Origin: Anastatus disparis
Taxonomy: Eukaryota > Arthropoda > Insecta > Hymenoptera > Eupelmidae
NCBI GenBank assembly: GCA_017163975.1
Contig: JAFFSR010000291.1
Span: 1,989,001-2,053,000, forward strand
DNA length: 64,000 bases
Reading direction: 5' to 3'
Position 1 is the first letter of the stretch; every line of letters begins with the position of its first letter. The notes below the pieces were generated by a model, which made no database searches, had not been told where the DNA came from, and worked only from the letters and a program-made list of their open reading frames with translations. A program made the position numbers and the translations under genes. Shown here one piece after another: positions 22,670 through 33,540 of this stretch.

Positions 22670-23030
22670 ATTTGAATGAAATTGATGATCAAAGAGGATG
22701 AGCTAAGGAGCAGCTAAGGAAGAGCAACAAAAACGTAAAATAACGTAAAATAACACAAAAAAAAGGTAAAATTTGAGGATTTACCTGAGGAGTAAAAATA
22801 ACCTAAAATAACGTAAAAATAACGGAAAAAAGTGATGGATTTTTTGAGGAAGAGAGAGGGAAGAGAAAATAAAGGCATGAGGAAACTCAAAAGAAGAGAA
22901 AAAGAAGAGGGGAGGAAGGGAAAAGGAAGAGGAACAAATAATGTAAAATAGCGTAAAAAAAGGAAAAAAAAGGATCAAAATCAGGTAAGAGGACGAGGAA
23001 AAAAAGAGAAGGGGAGGACCTTGGTCGTAG
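22670..23030. repeat. Purine-rich tract with ACGTAAAATA repeats
   Basis: This strand is almost all A and G for ~350 bp (GGAAGAGAGAGGGAAGAG, GAAGAGGGGAGGAAGGG). ACGTAAAATAACG variants recur at 22733-22830. A (TA)n tract follows at 23056-23085. The matching antisense open frame is low-complexity Ser/Phe/Leu and is not a gene. Confidence 0.65.
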
Positions 23031-23058
23031 AAATTTTCCTTACAACTATATAATATAG

Positions 23059-23092
<34 letters not shown>

Positions 23093-23259
23093 CTTATAGG
23101 CAATACAAGTATACCGAACGCAAGTATCTTGTATTATTTCATTATCAGTGGAGTCAATACTTTTTGTAAAGCTTAAAACTGACAGCAATCGTAGCCTCAA
23201 AAAAAACTTCTCTTTGAATAAAAATTTAAATGAAGGAGAAAGAAAGAGAAAAAAAATTT

Positions 23260-23960
23260 AACTGTTTTGACGTGTGTGACTTTTCTTGGAAAAAGAAAAA
23301 CACGAACGTACGAAAGAAAGAGAAACAAATGACGGCGAGAGACCGCGCGTCGCGCACCCTCAGCTAACACGCTTCTCTATCTCTGTCTTTTTCTATGCTT
23401 TCTCCCGATGCCCGTTCATACCTAATTTTATTTTTCAATCTTAAATGAACACAAAAAAAATTCACTTCTGAAGAGAAAAAAAAGAAAGAGAAGAAAAAAA
23501 ACGTCCGAATATTTGACGCAACAATAGATGCTAAGAGAGAAGCGAGATAGAGAAGGACAGAAAAAAATGGCGGTCAATCGCACAGCGTGCGTTTTCTTTC
23601 TTTTTTTCCTTCGTATTTCACTTTATTTTTTTTTCGCTTTACTTTATTCAATATTTCACTTCCGCGTAAGCACAAAAGAGACTCACATTTGAAAAATTAC
23701 GTCCGAATCTCTGACACAACACACAATATCCCGAGAAAAGATAAAAAAAATGGTCACTTGCACAGCGTGCGTTTCCTATCTCTTTCTTTTCATATACACT
23801 TTTCTAACCGTTTTCGCTTTTATTTCGCACTTTTGTTATTTTAAAACATTTCTGAACGAAAAAGAATAGAGAAAAAAAAATTTGACACAACATGTCACCT
23901 CCGAATTCTATCGCGCACGTTTTTCACATCTGAATAAAAACCCTCTTCTGAAAAACTGCA
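23260..23960. repeat. Degenerate tandem repeat, ~185-200 bp period
   Basis: CACAGCGTGCGTTT recurs at 23579 and 23761. CGTCCGAAT recurs at 23501 and 23701, with a diverged form at 23897. Units also share TTTCGCTTTA-like and AAAAAAAGAAAGAGA-like blocks. The array abuts the Copia-type LTR on its internal side and could be its leader. Confidence 0.6.
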
Positions 23961-24032
23961 CTCTACTTACCACACTAATACTACGAAACTGCACTTTCCT
24001 TTTTCCTTTCTTTCAAAAGAAAACTGATAAAG

Positions 24033-24383
24033 CGTGGCCGATAACCTGTTGGAATTGAGGATTAAATAATCTCTAGTGCATCGCACTTACAATTTAATTA
24101 CAAAAAGAGAAGAACTTTATTTTAATAATACTAAGTAAATTAATATATCTCAGAACCAACAACTATGTAATAATAATGATGAAACACCAAAAGGCAACCT
24201 TTTGAACTCAAGTGAATGCAGCGAGTGCAGTCCAGGATGAGAATGAAAGTGTGTGATGGAAGACAGGCCTCGACGAGTAGACGCATGGAAGAGACGAAGA
24301 CTGAGAAAGTCGGGCTGAGCGCATGTATTGTGTAGTGGCGCTCCCATACGACTTGCGGGTGATTGTTGGAGCTATCTTCGACA
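24033..24383 (-). mobile_element. Copia-type LTR with adjacent primer-binding site
   Basis: On the minus strand the LTR runs from TGTCGAAGATAGC (24383) to CCTCAATTCCAACA (24048). It carries an AATAAAG polyadenylation signal near 24118. Immediately after it comes GGTTATCGGCCACGC (24047-24033). This is close to the Copia primer-binding site (GGTTATGGGCCCAG type), which pairs with the initiator tRNA-Met half molecule. The expected start TGTTG is mutated to TGTCG. No gag-pol follows to the left, only tandem repeats, and no second LTR is seen, so the element is truncated. LTR boundaries are estimates. Confidence 0.5.
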
Positions 24384-24404
24384 GATTATCATGTTGTTTT
24401 ACTT

Positions 24405-24580
24405 ACAATATATATTTTATTTATAAAAAATCATTGCATTAAGTAAATTTTTATTTTCATAAAAATAAACTTTATATAAATGAATTTTTCTTTATTTTCG
24501 ATGTGTTTAGTAATAAAACAATGTTTGCACATGAAAAAGGAAAAATTTAAAAGATTTTAAAACGATTCTTCTTTCAGTCA
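24405..24580. repeat. Direct repeat with 26.15-26.49 kb
   Basis: AAAAAATCATTGCATTAAGT, TTTTTATTTTCATAAAAATAAAC and TTAGTAATAAAACAATGTTT recur in the same order and orientation at 26150-26490. The second copy carries ~200 extra bases in the middle, themselves the dispersed repeat also found at 18965-19190. Confidence 0.75.
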
Positions 24581-24608
24581 GCAAGTGCGGGTAACGCACG
24601 AGCGAGTT

Positions 24609-25829
24609 CACTGCAAATTCATGTGTGTTAATTCACACACTGATAGTGAGTACTTTTACACGTTTTAGTGTGTAAATTCTATCATGTGTGTAAATAAACG
24701 CACTTATGTGCGTAAAAGTATCAGTATACACATTTTATGTGTAATTTTACACACATGATCAGTTTAGTGTGAAAATTTACACACATAAATGCGTAAATCT
24801 ACACATCTATGTGTTTAAAATTTATATTTGTACATTAATACATTTACTGTGATTCATTTTTATTTTACATTAGTAAAGTAGACAAATTTTAAGGTAATTA
24901 CAGTACAACATTAATAATTTTTAATCAAAATTTTTCTAAAAATATATATTTTAATATTAAATTGTATTAGAACTACAATATTCATTATTTCAAATTTTAT
25001 ATAGTTTTTCATTTTAATTGTCTTAAGTAATTGATGATAATATTTTATTATTTAATAAAAAGTTTAATTAAAATTTTTCATATGAAAAAAAATAATTTTA
25101 TTGAATCGAATGCATCTATTAAATTAATATAAAATTCAGTAATCAATATTAACCTTATCAAATAAATTATTTAATAATAAATTTTTCATATACGTTTATT
25201 TTTTTGTAAAAAAATAATTGTTCATTTGATGAAAAATTAAATTTTTAATAAATAAGGAATTTGATATTTTTTTGATAAAAAATTATTTTAATCATACAAG
25301 AAAAATTATTCTACTGATCTTTATTTTTTTTTAATTAGTATTAATTACTCATGATTATTATTATTTATTTTATTTAAATTTAGAAGTGTTTGAAAATAAT
25401 GAAATTTTTATATTAATAAACCATAAATATAAGAAATTATCATGATTCATAACAAGCGTTCCGTAGCGTAATAGGTAGCGTCGATGCCTCGCATCCCGTA
25501 GGTCGTGAGTTCGCGCCCGAGTCAGGTCGAAAATTTTTTAAGCGTTTTTATAGGCGATATAATATTAATAGGTTAATTCTTAAAGTAATTGCACATTAAA
25601 ATTAAAAAATTCCAACACAAAAAATTGAAACGCCCATAAAAATAATTTTTAATTTTTAATGTATTTCAATCTATTACACGTTTTATGCGTTTGAATTTAC
25701 ACGTTTACGTGTGTTAAATTAAACATCTAAAATGAGTTATGGATTTAACACACAAAAAAGTATGTAAAAATGGCGACAGCCGAATTACACACGTAAGTGT
25801 GTTAAAATAACACACTTAAATTTGCAGTG
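24609..25829. mobile_element. 1.2-kb element with CACTGCAAATT ends and TGTGT/ACACA ladders
   Basis: The left end CACTGCAAATTCATGTGTG and the right end CACACTTAAATTTGCAGTG are inverted. Next to each end lie ~150-230 bp packed with alternating TGTGTAAA and TTACACAC phrases that can pair with each other. The interior is AT-rich DNA plus one tRNA-like stretch. No transposase and no clear target duplication are seen. It is a non-autonomous DNA element of unknown superfamily. Confidence 0.6.
25457..25530 (+). other. tRNA-like sequence inside the 24.6-25.8 kb element
   Basis: TAGCGTAATAGGTAGC resembles an A box, and GTGAGTTCGCGCCC a B box. A perfect 5-bp stem GATGC/GCATC stands in the anticodon position, but with a 3-nt loop. 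It is not a working tRNA; a SINE head or decayed tRNA is likely. Confidence 0.4.
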
Positions 25830-26149
25830 TCGATGGAAGAGAAGGCTACGGGGTGCAGATCGTTGACTATATTTTTAAAATATCATAGAAAATTTGATAT
25901 GAAAATTCCTTTTCAATTGGAACTATTTCTATTTTTTATTCAATTATAAAATATAAATATATATCGAAAAAATAATGAAATAACAGAATAAAATAGGAAA
26001 GATAGAAGGATAAAAAATTGTCAAAAATTTGAATTCTTATCATTTTAAGTGATCTTTGAATCGTATCATAAAAAATATTGTTCCAAATTCTTGTTAACCA
26101 ATTACAAACTCACCAATTATATTAGTGAATAATAATATATATATATATA

Positions 26150-26490
26150 TTTTACTTATAAAAAATCATTGCATTAAGTAAATTTTTATTTTCATAAAAA
26201 TAAACGTTTTTCCTTTAAAAAATGAAAAATTACTTAAAAATAGAAGGTTATAATAAGATAGTACGCAAACAACATACTCATAACAAAATACAAACATGAC
26301 AAAGTAAAAATCATAAAATTGTAAGCCAGGATGGGCACTGGCTCGTATAGGTACACTGAAAAATTATTATATTCAACTATACTTTAGTGATTCAATTATA
26401 ATTATTTCTTTATATTCGATATATTTAGTAATAAAACAATGTTTCTGCATGGAAAAGAAAAAATTTTAAAGATTTGAAAACGATTCTTGT
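26150..26490. repeat. Second copy of the 24.4 kb repeat with an inner dispersed repeat
   Basis: The flanks match 24405-24580. The centre (26215-26420, including GCCAGGATGGGCACTGG) matches the inverse of 18965-19190. From 25830 to 26150 no feature is seen. Confidence 0.7.
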
Positions 26491-26819
26491 TATTACTTGC
26501 AAAATATTTGTCATTATTGATGACTAAAAGGTTTTGATAAGATAATAATAATTGCTAGGAATAATAACTTTAATCTATCTAATATATGAGAAGCTATTGC
26601 CAAACTTTAATCAATCTAATATATGAGAAGCTATTGCCGAAATTGAATGTTGATTCAAATAAAAATTTTTATTTTCTGATTATCCTTTATTTATCGAATT
26701 TTTCCGTGATATTTTTAAAATATTCCTGATATAAATTATTGTTAGAGAGAAAATAATAATATATTTAATGATGAAAAAATTTTATGCATAAAAAACAAAG
26801 AAATGTAAAAAAAAAATCG

Positions 26820-27250
26820 AGAAAACAATTTTTATTATTATTTCACAAATATTTGAAATTATTAATAACTATCTTTTTGTTTATTGAAACTATGAATAAA
26901 TTATGAGAATTAGTTACAATATATAATTGATGAAAATTTTAAGTAAACTTGGCTCCAGGTTCCAAAAGTTATAATTATCCAGGAATAATAAGGTAAGTTC
27001 ATTTATAAAATTTTCGTAAATCCGCACGCATTTCGCAAAGATTGATCGTAATCAAACTCATGATATTTCATTTTAAAGTTATTCCTTTTAGCTTTAAAAT
27101 GAGATGTTACTCGTCTAAAAATATTGATGTAGTGAGCCACAGCAATGATTTGCGTTGAGGTCCGTAATTATTATGTTATTATTTTAGTTTTCATAATAAA
27201 GAATCGCATTTTTAAAATATAATCGTAGATTTTTAAAATATAAGTCTTTA
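26820..27250. repeat. Inverse copy of the 9.2-9.9 kb repeat
   Basis: TTATTGAAACTATGAATAAA, CTTGGCTCCAGGTTCC and GCTTTAAAATGAGATG are the reverse complement of text at 9235-9870. The right edge passes into TTAAGGTGGC, the end motif of the 31.4 kb MITE. Confidence 0.7.
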
Positions 27251-27389
27251 AGGTGGCATGAGCGGGATGGTAGCGTAGATAATGTAGAATGCGATCTTTT
27301 TTTTTAAATTCTACTGACTGCGTAGATTTGGCAACACTGTTTGCTTACGTTATTTAAGAAACTGTCCAGTTTATTTGATGCCATACAAT

Positions 27390-28130
27390 ATTCACGCAAA
27401 TGTCGGGAAAAATAAAGGAAAATTTATTAAGAAAATAGATGATAAGAAATTAAAAATTTTTTTGGACACAACCAAGGAAAAACAAGGACGAAAAGTGCAT
27501 GACGAGAAAAATAAGGTTAGTATACATAATAAATTTATTTTAAAGAATTAATGCCTCACAAATTTTATTTTATTATTCCAAAGTCTCAGAATAAAATAAA
27601 AATTGATGAAGCAATTTAAGGTCTTAGAATAGTTGACTTGACTCAAATCGCTAAAGATCTGTGGTGCAACAAATGCGATAAACCTTGATCGATGCGTTTT
27701 GCAACAGAAGAAATACGAGCAGGAGTAGCGAGTACTTTTAATGTCAGGTGCCAAGATTGCTTGAAGATTTATCTAGTGAATACAAGTTCCAAAACCGCAA
27801 CTAATAAATACTATGACTCAAATTTAAAATTGGTTATAGATTAGTACATATATATAGAATACATATATATTATAGATATATAAACAATTAAAGATTAATT
27901 AAAAAATGTTTATTTTAAGTAATTTCAATATTTTTTCTATATGAATGCTTGATTCTGGTATAGGTGAAAATAAAGTTAACACATTACTATCAGCATTAAA
28001 TATACCAACAGTGAGTGTCACATCGTTAAAACGCTATGAGAGGTATATTGGGCCAGTAATTGAAAAATTTACTGACAAATCGTGTGTTGATGCGATTGAA
28101 GAAGAAAAAAAATTAACATCGTAACATCTA
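27390..28130 (+). pseudogene. Mutator-like transposase domain remnant (animal Mutator family)
   Basis: A first open stretch (MPYNIHANVGKNKGKF) may be an N-terminal exon ending at AAG/GTTAGT near 27514. A second (27590-27835) reads RIVDLTQIAKDLWCNKCDKP, a stop, then RAGVASTFNVRCQDCLKIY, with two C-x2-C pairs. A third (27955-28122) reads SGIGENKVNTLLSALNIPTV and SLKRYERYIGPVIEKF. The order and motifs match the N-terminal part of the animal Mutator-like transposase domain (Pfam 'Mutator', PF20700 as I recall). Stops and the absence of the catalytic region make it a fragment. A related N-terminal fragment lies at 61.0-61.7 kb. Confidence 0.6.
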
Positions 28131-28235
28131 AATTTAAATACGTAAGGCCGTTTGTTTGTGTATTATAAAGACATACCTAATAATAAGAAATTGTACTTTA
28201 ATACTTATCTGAATACATATATATTATAAGTATAT

Positions 28236-28236
<1 letters not shown>

Positions 28237-28292
<56 letters not shown>
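28237..28292. repeat. (TA)n microsatellite anchoring a repeat
   Basis: A pure TA run sits directly against AGGGTGGCAGTTATTT. The homologous repeat at 38.96-39.60 kb is likewise flanked by (TA)n (39603-39663). Confidence 0.9.
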
Positions 28293-28296
<4 letters not shown>

Positions 28297-28498
28297 GGTG
28301 GCAGTTATTTACCAAGTTGTTCGAAAATCAGTTCCCAAGCCTTCATTTGAAAGTTTATTATCCAAAACTAAAAACCAAACATGAAAATCCTATTTTAAAA
28401 GAGTTTGAACAGTGCCAATTTTCGAAAAATATTTTTTTTTACTATTTTCACCCTATTTTTACGTATAGGCATTGTAAGATGGTTAAAAAATAGTACAT

Positions 28499-28617
28499 TA
28501 CGATACACGTGCTCTAAGTGGTCCTTTTTTACACGGCGTGCAGTTAGCGCCCGAGCGCAGCGAGGGTGCTATGCACGTCGTGTAAGAGGACCACTTCGAG
28601 CACACGTATCGTATATT
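28499..28617. other. 119-bp hairpin with GC-rich head
   Basis: ACGTGCTCTAAGTGGTCC pairs with GGACCACTTCGAGCACACG, and TTACACGGCGTGCA with TGCACGTCGTGTAA. The head GCGCCCGAGCGCAGCGAGG can itself pair GCGCCC with GGGTGC. This is the most GC-rich and most stable-looking fold in a very AT-rich stretch, near the end of an insertion. Confidence 0.85.
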
Positions 28618-28683
28618 ATTTTATAGCACATGTGAGATAAATTCGCCACACGTAATTAATACCCCAGAAAATCAATATTATCA

Positions 28684-28826
28684 AAAACTATACACACCAC
28701 GAATGATAATTCGTAAATAAAAACGAATTCTATATATCAGCAAAACTATGCACACCACGAATGATAATTCGTAAATAAAAACGAATTCTATATATCAGCA
28801 AAACTATGCACACCACGAATGATAAA
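28684..28826. repeat. Tandem repeat, ~60 bp x 2.4
   Basis: CACACCACGAATGATAATTC, then GTAAATAAAAACGAATTC, repeats almost exactly. Each unit contains a small inverted repeat, ATTCGT with ACGAAT. Confidence 0.85.
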
Positions 28827-31437
28827 TCGAAAAAAAGTAAAACTATTTATTATCAATGATAGACCCATCGCAAACAAAAAAAAGCAAAAACGATATCAAA
28901 AATATTCTTAGATTGAGAAATTATATCAAATAAGTATTGATGTCAGTGATATTTTATTAATTAAATACAATATGATAAAAAGAGAACTTGCCGATTATTT
29001 AGATTTATGTATACACAGGTCAGACAAAGCAAAGCATCTAGTTTATTGTTCGTACAGCTATCTCTTTCTTTCTCATTCTTAGGCCATACACACTGTACAC
29101 GCATGCGCGCCGCTCACAGATGTTTTGTTTCCACAACTCACGGCACAACAGTAATTTATAAACAGTAATTTATAAAAGTTTTGATTTTCTTGATGTTTTC
29201 AATTCTTTATTAAAGTATTTATATTTTTTGATTGATTTTCTACGTATTATCATGTGTGAAAAGACATTTCTACGTATTAATATATATACAAAGAGTGATT
29301 GTGATGCGTGATTTCGATATTACTTTTTTGAACAGTATAATAAAGTGCGAAATTTCTGACGGTAGTACTTTTTTACACAGTTCAAAAAAGTTGTATTTAG
29401 CTCCCGCTAAATGGTGTAGAAAACGCGAATTTAGCTCACGCAGTGCTATAAAATTTTTTTTCTCATGATGACTCAAACTTTTTATGTGTAGAAAATTGAA
29501 ATATTTTATAGCAAATTTTGAGCTTGAAAATATAAATCCGATTCAATATTAAAGTTTTAATTTACAAAAATCATAGAAAAATCAGGTTTATTTTCGCTTT
29601 TTTCAATTTTTTTTGCAATCTCTTAAAATAACTGAGTAATGTCTCAACAATAAATCAAAAGTAGACCTAAAAACCTACAATTTGCTTTTTTTAAAAAGTT
29701 TCTAGGTGACTCAGAACTAGAGTTATGACCGTTTGAAGTTGGTAAAAAATCAAGCGATGAAATCTAGGAGTAGCGAATTAGGATTTTTTGTAACAAATTG
29801 AGAAAAAATGAATTTTCAAAAAATGTATGCGGAAAAAAAGTTATGGAGAATTATTTACTTCTTATATTATGCATTCATTTCCAAACTCAATTTTTTCCAA
29901 GTTAATTATAGAACAATTTTAAATTGAACAAAAGTTTTCATTAAGGTTAGCATGTTTTCAGTCGGAAATTGTCTTCCGGGTAGTTTTAACCAATTGCTTC
30001 TAATATAATTTTAATTGCTCGAATTGATTCTATCAATTATTCAATTTGCTTAATTTGCTCACACGAAATTGAGAAATTGTAAAAAGGTACTGCATGGAAG
30101 TGCATGACTCGTATGCATCCTTCAGTCATGAACTATGAAAATAGACTCTTCAAAAACCTAACGCTATTCCCTACTCTATATTCATTTTATGATCTGAAAA
30201 TACCTGTAAGAACAATCTTTCAAATCCAAATATTTTTGTTGATCTCTATTAAATTGAGATTCATTTAATATATATAATTTCTATTATTTGATCTTTATAA
30301 AATTGAGAGTTATTCAATATATACATAATTTCTATTATTTTATGGATGATATTTTAAGTTCAAGTAAGTACGTATTTTTTACAAAAAATTTTAAGTGAAT
30401 AAGCAAGCTAAAGTTTGTTTGGTGTGTATAAGTTTTGATTTAGTTATAGATTAAATTAAAAAAAATTATGATATCAAATTTATAAAAGTGATTAAAGATA
30501 TATGTTTAGTTTTGTGAATATTTTTGTAAATTTATACATTTCAAAAAATATTTTCATTTACTATAATGAATTTGAACCTTTGTTGCTTATCAAAAAATGC
30601 TCAAAAATCTTATTCAGCAAATTAGTTTGTATACAAGCCTAATTTTTATCTTTATTTAAATTACTTATATTAAGTACATCATTTGTTTAAAAAATTATTT
30701 TTAATTCATCTTTTCTCACTGGTAATATAAGATCAATTTTTCTTAACATTCTCCTATTTATAATGATTTCACTATGTAAAATTGGAAGTGCGTATACACA
30801 GTGTTATCGATGCTGCTTAAAGATTAAATCAATGTAGATCCATTTATAATCAATGGATTTCTATTTCCAAAAATATATAATTATTACTTTTAATATTTTT
30901 ACAAATCAGAGAAGTAAATATTTGGTTTTAAATTTCAGTTTTTTTGGAAATTTTCATTTATAAGGAATTTATATTCTGTAAATTAAATATTTCTTTTTCA
31001 TTTTCATATAAGTTATAAGTTATTGATTTACCTATTAACTGAATTTTGAAATTGTGTAATACTTTGTTTGGCAAACCATTAATTTCAGCTTTTGCATTTT
31101 CACATATACTGTTGCATTAATTCAAGTAATAACTTCTTTTATTACATATGTAACCATATGTTTTCTTGAACTGTCATATCTGAACAAATATGTGTTTATA
31201 TGATCAAACCTTTTTCAAATTTCTGGATACTATGTGTACTTATATTCAATCACATAAATATATAATATTTTTTAATACTTTATAAGCCTTTATTTTGTTG
31301 TAAATAATATTTTAAAATAACAAATAATGAAATTTCATAAATGTTTTTGTTTGGTTAAACAAAAACATTTTTATCAGAGTTTATGAATCTTATATTATAC
31401 ATTAAATTTATGATAGAGAGTTAAAAACTTGTATTAA

Positions 31438-31948
31438 GGTGGCTGTAGCGTTTGGTGCCGTATCAAGCTGTGGCTCTGACAAAAAGAACAAAATAAATTT
31501 TTGTTTTAATTAAATTCTATTAAATTTATTTTTGATCGATTACTATATTTATTATTTGTATTACATTTAATTAATTGACAAGAAATATTCGATATTTACG
31601 CTTGAAAGCATTCTAATCGTATCAATTTCCATAAATTTTTTACATATCATTTTGATTATATCGATGACATGATACATTCTTAATTCATTTAAATTTGTAA
31701 TAAAAAAATCTACGATTTCATATTTGGTTCATAAAAAACTATAATTTTATTCATAAATTATAAACATAAATGTCGTTTTTGTCATAAGAGCACGTGTTAA
31801 ATTTCCAAAATTCCAGAATTTTTTTCTCTTGAATTTGGTCGATAACTTTATATTTTATAAATTGTTATAAAATACTAGTGGCTTATACATTTCATAGAAT
31901 TTTTTTTACTAAACATCCTATTTTTTATCAAATATCACTGGAGCCACC
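31438..31948. mobile_element. 511-bp MITE with TTAA target duplication
   Basis: The ends GGTGGCT and AGCCACC are flanked by TTAA at 31434-31437 and 31949-31952. The inverted match extends outwards (GTA/TAC). No coding content. TTAA targeting fits piggyBac or Kolobok relatives; the GG ends do not look like piggyBac. Related end text occurs at 27249. Confidence 0.7.
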
Positions 31949-32154
31949 TTAATACAATTTTCTTGAATGAAACATTCCCAAATTCACACATTTATAGATT
32001 TAATAATTGATCAACTTCCAATTACTGAAACGTTTAAAAAGTTCTTATAATATGACATCCTTACACTATATATATTTTTATCATAGATTATACAGAGTAG
32101 TATTTTCTTAACATCTGACATGGTTTAGTATGAAAACAAGATGACCTCTCAAAT

Positions 32155-32240
32155 TAAAAATTTAGATCTATCAAATCTATCAAATTAAATTTAGATCTAT
32201 AAATTTAGATAAATCAAATCAAATTTAGATCTATCACTAT
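32155..32240. repeat. Short tandem AAATTTAGATCTAT repeat
   Basis: Several copies of AAATTTAGATCTATCAAAT and shortened forms lie directly upstream of and into the first recognisable exon of the hAT-like gene. Confidence 0.6.
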
Positions 32241-33031
32241 TCCTAAATTTAATGAAGAGAGATTACCAAATAATTTGGATGTACTTCGGCGACTATTTTA
32301 TAAAACTAGAAATGAGAAAGCTAAAATTGTCGATGCAGTAAAAATAATAATTGAAGAGGTAGTATGTTTGTGGGATAAAGTATCTATACAAACAAAAAGA
32401 AAAGATCATTGTTGTGAAAAACTTCATAAATTGTACAAGGATTTTCGTGTGGTACAAAAGATTGCTAATAAATCAAGCACGAAAATGGTCGATTTTTTAA
32501 AAGAATTATCTACTGTATTTGATATTTCTCAAGATCTTTCAATCAAACTACTTGATTCTATGGATAATGATACCAAAAACAGTTTTTTGTTCAAACCACT
32601 AGAATATATCAAGAGAAAATTATCAGTTTTGAAATCTGAGAACGAATCAGGTGATAATTTATCTATTTATTACTTCAGATGATGTTATATTACCTCATTA
32701 TTATTTGATCTAAACTTTTATGATTAATTTTTGATTACAGATGAAAATAATTTTTCTCAAAATTATGAAGCATGCAATCTATCTCTGTCTTCAAAAAGCA
32801 ATGAGTCTGACTCATCAAACCATGGTCGTGACATGTTGAACCAAGGCGTTATAATTAGTCCCGATGATGTTAATATATCTTTGAAATCTCTTCCATCATC
32901 TAGTAAGGATATAAGCATTGAACCAAAGAGAATTGTTACAAGTAAATATTTTCTTATTTATATTTATGAACGTTACTTCTTACCTTCAAAAGTAAATCTC
33001 TATTTGAATTTTATTAAATCAAAGAAAAAAA

Positions 33032-33516
33032 CCCTACTAGAAAAGCTCATATGAGATCTCGTGTGATATATCCTATGATATCACATGACATATTCTATGA
33101 TACATCATATGACATATCAAAAGATGTATGAGAACTCATGTGAGATCTCACTCACGTGAGATCTCACATGAGTTATCGTACCAAACCTCGTATGACAAGT
33201 CATATGATAAATTACTATAGATTAGAAAAAAGAAAATCCATATGATCAACGAATATAGACGCTTATAGAAACGTACTCTTAAATGGGAAATTTCTGCCAA
33301 AAATGAGTTACCCAGCTACTGAGGGCGCCACTAGATCCCATGTATTTTTATATCTATACATATCAAATTTTTCATAAGGTATACAAACAATGTTGAAGTG
33401 TTACCCAGCGTTTTGGACGAAAAATTTAACCCAGAAGAATCCTTCTAGAAGCGTCTATGATATGATATATCATATATGATATCATATTAGATCTCATATG
33501 AGCTTTATTAGTAGGG
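33032..33516. mobile_element. Palindrome-rich MITE (CCCTACTA ends) in intron 2-3
   Basis: The ends CCCTACTAGAAAAGCTCATA and CTTTATTAGTAGGG are inverted. The interior is dense in CATATG, GAGATCTC and ATATCAT palindromes, including a near-perfect 38-bp palindrome at 33135-33172. A second MITE (33255-33458) has inserted into it. No clear target duplication. Confidence 0.7.
33255..33458. mobile_element. 204-bp MITE, ATAGACGCTT ends
   Basis: The ends ATAGACGCTTATAGAA and TTCTAGAAGCGTCTAT are inverted. An inverse copy lies at 45559-45782, with shared interior blocks (GGGAAATTTCTGCC, ATACATGGGAT-type text). One end motif also recurs at 54746-54760. It is nested inside the 33032-33516 element. Confidence 0.75.
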
Positions 33517-33540
33517 TATTCACTAATCTATACAATAATA

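Larger units (their letters stand above)
28293..29770. mobile_element. (TA)n-anchored repeat interrupted by a ~955-bp insertion
   Basis: 28293-28490 and 29448-29770 together match the reverse complement of 38960-39602. The copy at 39 kb reads straight through the junction TTGATTAAAAAAAA, so it is an empty site. The insert (about 28493-29447) carries a 119-bp hairpin at its left end and 60-bp tandem repeats. Its interior has no protein I recognise. From 29780 to 31430 no gene is supported. Confidence 0.65.

Noticed and set aside
22781..23200. 139-codon minus-strand frame rich in Ser, Phe and Leu
   Set aside because: It is the complement of a purine-rich low-complexity tract and a TA run.
24150..24347. 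65-codon minus-strand frame MGAPLHNTCAQPDF
   Set aside because: It lies inside the Copia-type LTR and its GC-rich text fits a promoter/R region rather than a gene.
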